DNA of 9,880 nucleotides from Anaerolineales bacterium UBA6663 (lineage in GTDB: Bacteria; Chloroflexota; Anaerolineae; Anaerolineales; UBA6663), in contig DKKP01000124.1 of NCBI GenBank assembly GCA_002455335.1, forward strand, positions 2,173 to 12,052, given 5' to 3'. The position numbers and the translations under genes were made by a program. Below are positions 7,131 through 9,880 of this stretch, piece after piece. The notes below the pieces were generated by a model. It did not search any database. It saw only the letters and a program-made list of their open reading frames with translations, and was not told the DNA's origin. Numbering within the stretch: the first letter of the stretch is position 1; the number at the start of each line of letters is the position of its first letter.

Positions 7131-7359
7131 GGCACAGGTACCCGCAAGCCGGCCCATCTTGGCGAGGTCACGGCCTTGAAAAGACAACGCAACGGATCCG
7201 ACGCCGTGGGGAAAAAGGTAGCAGACGGGTCGGCCGACGTCCGCCAATCGGCCAGGGGATGGTGGGACCGAAGAGCGTTCGCGGGACCCATCATAGCGCC
7301 TGAGCTTCGCGCGTGTGCCCGCCATGTCCCGTGGCCTGATCTCCGTCATTGGTACTAGC

Positions 7360-7406
7360 GCGAGGCGGGTTCACAACGCCCCTGACGCGTTGAGAACCCA
7401 CCTCGC
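7360..7406. repeat. 20-bp inverted repeat, 7-nt loop, in the divergent region
   Basis: The arms at 7360-7379 and 7387-7406 pair at 18 of 20 positions around the loop CCCTGAC. The stem has no T-run on either side. It lies about 230 bp upstream of the lyase start and 36 bp upstream of the ridA -10. It could be a large operator, a DNA cruciform, or a dispersed palindromic repeat. Confidence 0.7.
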
Positions 7407-7420
7407 CCTGGACCGGCATC

Positions 7421-7442
7421 CGCCAGAGTCCGCTCTCTGGCG
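7421..7442. promoter_or_regulatory. Perfect 8-6-8 dyad abutting the ridA -10 box (candidate operator)
   Basis: CGCCAGAG and CTCTGGCG are exact reverse complements separated by TCCGCT. The dyad occupies the spacer and -35 position of the ridA promoter, where a bound protein would block or remodel RNA polymerase binding. No known consensus was recognised, and the promoter has no -35 of its own. Confidence 0.5.
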
Positions 7443-7448
7443 TACAAT
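7443..7448 (+). promoter_or_regulatory. Probable -10 box of the ridA promoter
   Basis: TACAAT matches the sigma-70 -10 consensus at five of six bases, 50 bp upstream of the ridA ATG, in otherwise GC-rich DNA. A -35 hexamer at 17 or 18 nt spacing is not recognisable, so the promoter may need an activator. Predicted leader about 45 nt. Confidence 0.5.
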
Positions 7449-7464
7449 GGCTTTATCCTGTCGT

Positions 7465-7494
7465 ATTCACCCAATCACCATTCACCCCATCATC
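7465..7494 (+). repeat. Tandem 15-bp direct repeat in the ridA leader
   Basis: Two adjacent units, ATTCACCCAATCACC (7465-7479) and ATTCACCCCATCATC (7480-7494), agree at 13 of 15 positions. They make the ridA leader purine-poor and leave no Shine-Dalgarno sequence before the ATG at 7499. Confidence 0.55.
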
Positions 7495-7498
7495 CACT

Positions 7499-7879
7499 AT
7501 GCTCACGCCCATCGCCACCACCAACGCCCCCAACGCCGTCGGACCTTACTCGCAGGCCATCAAGGCCAATGGCCTCGTCTTCTGCTCGGGCCAGGTCTCG
7601 CTCGACCCCGCCACGATGACCATCGTCGAGGGCGGCATCGAGGCCGAGACCCATCGCGTGCTGACCAACCTCAAGGCCGTGCTCGAGGCCGCCGGCAGCG
7701 GGCTCGACAAGGTCGTCAAGACCACGGTCTTCATGCTCGACCTCGGCGAGTTCGCGACCATGAACGCGATCTACGCCACCTACTTCCCCGGCACCCCGCC
7801 GGCGCGCAGCACCTTCCAGGTCGGCGCGCTGCCCAAGGGCGCCCGGATCGAGATCGAGTGCATCGCCGTAGCTGAGTGA
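7499..7879 (+). CDS. ridA: RidA family enamine/imine deaminase
   Basis: The 126-aa product is full length for the RidA (YjgF/YER057c/UK114) family. RidA is a cytosolic homotrimer that hydrolyses reactive 2-aminoacrylate and related enamines and imines released by PLP enzymes, yielding 2-keto acids and ammonia. Visible signatures are APNAVGPYSQAI (10-21), FCSGQVSLDP (28-37), ATYFPGTPPARST (93-105) and LPKGARIEIECIAV (111-124). Arg103 is the conserved substrate-carboxylate binding arginine and Glu120 the conserved acidic residue; Thr105 stands where E. coli RidA has Cys107. There is no Shine-Dalgarno sequence before the ATG, but the conserved N-terminus begins here. A strong hairpin follows 3 bp after the stop, so it is probably monocistronic. 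No clear functional link with the neighbours. Confidence 0.97.
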   Translation: MLTPIATTNAPNAVGPYSQAIKANGLVFCSGQVSLDPATMTIVEGGIEAETHRVLTNLKAVLEAAGSGLDKVVKTTVFMLDLGEFATMNAIYATYFPGTPPARSTFQVGALPKGARIEIECIAVAE

Positions 7880-7882
7880 CCG

Positions 7883-7937
7883 TCCGAAGAACGGGGGAGG
7901 ACTGGCGCGTTGCGCCGGTCCTCCCCCGTTCTTCGGA
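7883..7937. terminator. 26-bp hairpin between ridA and tetR
   Basis: The arms at 7883-7908 and 7912-7937 pair throughout with one T-G wobble, closing on the 3-nt loop GTT. It starts 3 bp after the ridA stop and ends 9 bp before the TetR operator. It would block read-through from ridA, but neither side has a T-run, so a classic intrinsic terminator is not certain; a mobile palindromic repeat that also serves as terminator is equally plausible. Confidence 0.7.
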
Positions 7938-7946
7938 GCCGAATAG

Positions 7947-7960
7947 ACTGACCGGTCGGT
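7947..7960. promoter_or_regulatory. TetR-type operator upstream of tetR-menF
   Basis: ACTGACCGGTCGGT is a 14-bp palindrome with one mismatched pair, centred on CCGG and flanked by further A/T symmetry. The ACCGACCGGTCGGT form is a common operator shape for TetR/AcrR repressors. It lies 18 bp before the start of a TetR gene, which points to autorepression and, because menF overlaps tetR, control of menF as well. Confidence 0.7.
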
Positions 7961-7978
7961 TTGCGATAAAGTTGGGGT

Positions 7979-8572
7979 ATGGCTTCCCCCACCAAGGACC
8001 CGGACGGCACCCGGGACCGCATCCTCGATGCCGCGCTCGACGTCTTCGCCAGCAAGGGCTACCACAGCACCAAGATGGACGAGATCGTCGAGCACTCGGG
8101 CACCTCGAAGGGCGCGATCTATTTCCACTTCCCAAACAAAGAGCGGCTTTTCCTGGCGCTGGTCGACCAGTTCGCGGATCTGCTCGAGCGCCGGGTCAAG
8201 GCCGCGATCGCCGATGAGCCGCGGGGCATGGTCCGCGTGCGGATCGCGGTCGAGACCTGCCTCGACACCTTTGGCAAGTACCGGCGGCCCGCCAAGCTCA
8301 TGCTCGTCCAGGCGACTGGCCTGGGCAGCGTCTTCGAGCGCAAGCGCATCGAGGTCAACGAACGTTTTGCCGATCTGATCAAGCAGTATCTCGACGAAGC
8401 GGTGGCGGGCGGCGAGATCGTGATCGCAGACACCGATGTCGTTGCGCACGCCTGGATGGGCGCGATCTACGGCATCGTCATCCGCTGGGTCTACACCGGC
8501 GAGCCCGAGCCCGCGCGGATCATGGCCACCCTGCCCCCGCTGCTGTTGCGGAGCGTCGGCTATGAGCGTTGA
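7979..8572 (+). CDS. TetR/AcrR family transcriptional repressor
   Basis: The 197-aa product has the usual length and layout of the family. The N-terminal DNA-binding domain covers about 10-60: TRDRILDAALDVFASKGYHS, then TKMDEIVEHSGTSKGAIYFH with the recognition helix, and FPNKERLFLALVDQF. The rest is an all-helical ligand-binding and dimerisation domain whose ligand cannot be predicted. The start at 7979 has only a weak TTGGGG upstream, but the protein begins at the normal distance before the helix-turn-helix. A matching palindrome lies 18 bp upstream, so it is probably autoregulated. The 3' end overlaps menF by 11 bp, so the two genes are almost certainly co-transcribed and perhaps translationally coupled. 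A ligand related to quinone or redox state is possible, but this is inference from context only. Confidence 0.95.
   Translation: MASPTKDPDGTRDRILDAALDVFASKGYHSTKMDEIVEHSGTSKGAIYFHFPNKERLFLALVDQFADLLERRVKAAIADEPRGMVRVRIAVETCLDTFGKYRRPAKLMLVQATGLGSVFERKRIEVNERFADLIKQYLDEAVAGGEIVIADTDVVAHAWMGAIYGIVIRWVYTGEPEPARIMATLPPLLLRSVGYER
8550..8553 (+). promoter_or_regulatory. Ribosome binding site of menF inside tetR
   Basis: GGAG, 8 nt before the ATG at 8562, inside the last codons of tetR. It supports the menF start that overlaps the upstream gene. Confidence 0.55.
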
Positions 8573-9880
8573 GCGCGACCTGGCCGCGTCGACGGCTTCC
8601 GTCGGAAGGCTGCTCAGTGTCACGGTCCCGGCCCCCGGCCTGACCGCCAACGACTTCCTGGCGGCCCAGACCGGCGCCCGCTTCTACTGGAACCGCGACG
8701 ACCTGGTGCTCGCCGGCGGCGGGATCGCGGCCGAGCTGGTCGTGTGGGACCGGGATCGTTTCGCCGTCGTGCGCGAGCGCGCCGCGGCGCTGTTCGCCGA
8801 AGCCGTGATCGAGACGCCCACGCCCGAGGCGGGCCCGCGCCTTTTCGGCGGCTTCGCGTTTCAAAACGATTTCGCGCCCGACAACACCTGGGCGATCTAC
8901 GCGCCCGCGCTCTTCATCCTGCCGCACTTCCAGTTCACGCAGATCGGGGCCCAGGCCTGGCTGACCATCAACGCGCAACAGGCCGAGGGCGATGAGCTCT
9001 CGCCCGAGACGCTGCGCGACGTGGCCACCGAGCGGCTGGCGAGCCTGGCCGGCGCCGCCACGCCGCCCACGCTGACGCCTCTCGACGTGCGCTACCCGAT
9101 GACGCCCGGGGCCTGGGAGGGCATGATCACGGCCGCGACTACTCAGATCCGCTCGGGCGCGTTGGCCAAGGTCGTACTGGCCCGCGCCTGCGAGATCAAC
9201 TTCCGCGAGCACATCGACGCGCGAGCCGCGCTTGCGTATCTCGACCAGCACTACGTCGGCTGCTATCGCTTCCTGTTCGAGCCGCAGCCGCATCGCGCCT
9301 GGTTCGGCGCCACGCCGGAGCTGCTCGCGCGCGTCGCCGGCCATGACCTCGAGACCATGGCCCTGGCCGGCTCGATCCGGCGCGGCGCGTCTCCCGAACA
9401 GGACTCTGAACTGGGCGCCCAGATCCTGGCCGACCCCAAGGAGCGCAGCGAGCACGAGTTTGTGGTCGCGGCGCTGCGCGAGCGTCTTGCCGGGTTGTGC
9501 ACCGGGGTCGACATCCCCGCGACGCCCGATGTGCTGCGCCTCTCGAACATCCAGCACCTGCACACACCGGCGCGTGGTCGATTGCGCGAGCCGGCGGGCG
9601 TGCTGCCCGTCATCGAGCGCCTGCACCCCACCCCGGCCATGGGCGGCTCGCCCACGGCGGCCGCGCTCGATTTCATCCGCGCCAGCGAACCGATCCCGCG
9701 CGGCTGGTACGCATCGCCGATCGGTTGGCTCGATGCACGCCTCGACGGCGAGTTCGCGGTGGGCATCCGCTCGGCCGTCGCTGATGAGCGCCGGGTCTGG
9801 CTCTACGCGGGCGCCGGCATCGTGGGCGACTCGCAGCCCGACAAGGAGTGGCGCGAGACGGCGCTGAAGTTCATGCCGAT
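8562..9880 (+). CDS. menF: Isochorismate synthase MenF (3' end outside the window)
   Basis: 439 codons are present and the frame is open at the right edge; the last conserved motif is already included, so only a short C-terminus is missing. MenF converts chorismate to isochorismate with Mg2+, the first committed step of menaquinone synthesis (siderophore or salicylate routes use the same reaction). Signatures: LAKVVLARA with Lys203, FGATPELL with Glu253, ALAGSIRRG (267-275), SEHEFVV with Glu297, QHLHTP, LHPTPAMGGSP, RGWYASPIGW, AVGIRSA, LYAGAGIV and DKEW with Glu429. The spacings of Lys203, Glu253, Glu297 and Glu429 equal those of Lys190, Glu240, Glu284 and Glu416 in E. coli MenF as I remember them. 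Ala in ALAG rather than a Lys argues against aminodeoxychorismate synthase. It overlaps tetR by 11 bp. Whether menD or other men genes follow cannot be seen. Confidence 0.95.
   Translation, partial: MSVERDLAASTASVGRLLSVTVPAPGLTANDFLAAQTGARFYWNRDDLVLAGGGIAAELVVWDRDRFAVVRERAAALFAEAVIETPTPEAGPRLFGGFAFQNDFAPDNTWAIYAPALFILPHFQFTQIGAQAWLTINAQQAEGDELSPETLRDVATERLASLAGAATPPTLTPLDVRYPMTPGAWEGMITAATTQIRSGALAKVVLARACEINFREHIDARAALAYLDQHYVGCYRFLFEPQPHRAWFGATPELLARVAGHDLETMALAGSIRRGASPEQDSELGAQILADPKERSEHEFVVAALRERLAGLCTGVDIPATPDVLRLSNIQHLHTPARGRLREPAGVLPVIERLHPTPAMGGSPTAAALDFIRASEPIPRGWYASPIGWLDARLDGEFAVGIRSAVADERRVWLYAGAGIVGDSQPDKEWRETALKFMP

Larger units (their letters stand above)
7131..7498. other. 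Divergent non-coding region between the lyase and ridA
   Basis: 368 bp without a convincing gene. It must hold the control signals for both directions. Reading from left: a possible minus-strand -10 (TATGAT, 7295 to 7290) with no clear -35; an 18-of-20-bp inverted repeat at 7360-7406; a perfect 8-6-8 dyad at 7421-7442 touching a plus-strand -10; and a tandem 15-bp repeat in the ridA leader. The lyase reading frame stays open up to 7349, but that extension has no signal-peptide or domain character and is treated as non-coding. Confidence 0.6.

Noticed and set aside
7131..7349. N-terminal extension of the lyase from an ATG at 7349
   Set aside because: The extra 73 residues would bury the signal peptide and show no conserved feature; the start at 7130 puts a proper signal peptide at the N-terminus.
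5229..7358. A 709-codon open frame on the plus strand
   Set aside because: It lies opposite the lyase gene and its product is Arg/Val/Asp-rich without domains or motifs; it is an antisense shadow typical of high-GC coding DNA.
7366..7382. GGGTTCACAACGCCC resembles a tRNA T-arm
   Set aside because: No acceptor, D or anticodon arm can be built around it; it is part of the 20-bp inverted repeat.
7490..8650. A 386-codon open frame on the minus strand
   Set aside because: It crosses ridA, the hairpin, the TetR operator and tetR on the opposite strand; no real protein features.
8520..9626. A 368-codon open frame on the minus strand
   Set aside because: Antisense to menF, whose catalytic motifs are intact; the composition is that of a shadow frame.

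Overview
The window is high-GC bacterial DNA that splits into two divergently transcribed halves around a non-coding region at about 7131-7498. No rRNA, tRNA, CRISPR array, transposase or phage gene is visible. The most likely source is a member of the Chloroflexota (Anaerolineae/Caldilineae type). This is an inference from the shared C-terminal tail (xLPxxRK) of two exported proteins, the menaquinone gene, and large exported carbohydrate-active proteins with appended beta-sandwich modules. No marker gene settles it.

Left half, minus strand, read from 7130 down to 46: (i) an exported heparinase II/III-like polysaccharide lyase (4080-7130), with a MopE-like metal-binding motif at its N-terminus and an extra beta module spliced into its C-terminal half; (ii) an exported DUF4091/GH123-like glycosidase candidate with malectin-like and Fn3-like modules (1236-3944); (iii) a four-helix membrane protein built from two copies of the same unit (46-1083), which probably starts at TTG. 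The two secreted enzymes end in nearly the same short tail and probably act together outside the cell on a glycosaminoglycan-like or other uronic acid/amino-sugar polymer. The intergenic gaps of this group carry GC-rich palindromic elements, the best being a 35-bp inverted repeat directly after the DUF4091 gene.

Right half, plus strand: ridA (7499-7879), an enamine/imine deaminase with a good -10 box preceded by a perfect 8-6-8 dyad; then a 26-bp near-perfect hairpin; then a TetR-type operator palindrome, a TetR/AcrR repressor (7979-8572), and menF (isochorismate synthase, from 8562, running off the right edge). menF overlaps the tetR gene by 11 bp. The likely picture is an autoregulated tetR-menF unit controlling the first committed step of menaquinone synthesis, with ridA as a separate unit.

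The most interesting items are the Asn-Glu (instead of Asp-Glu) catalytic dyad in the DUF4091 enzyme, the modular structure of the lyase, the shared C-terminal tail, and the dense set of palindromes between genes. I do not see a clearly novel multi-gene system; the carbohydrate-degrading pair is the best candidate for new biochemistry.
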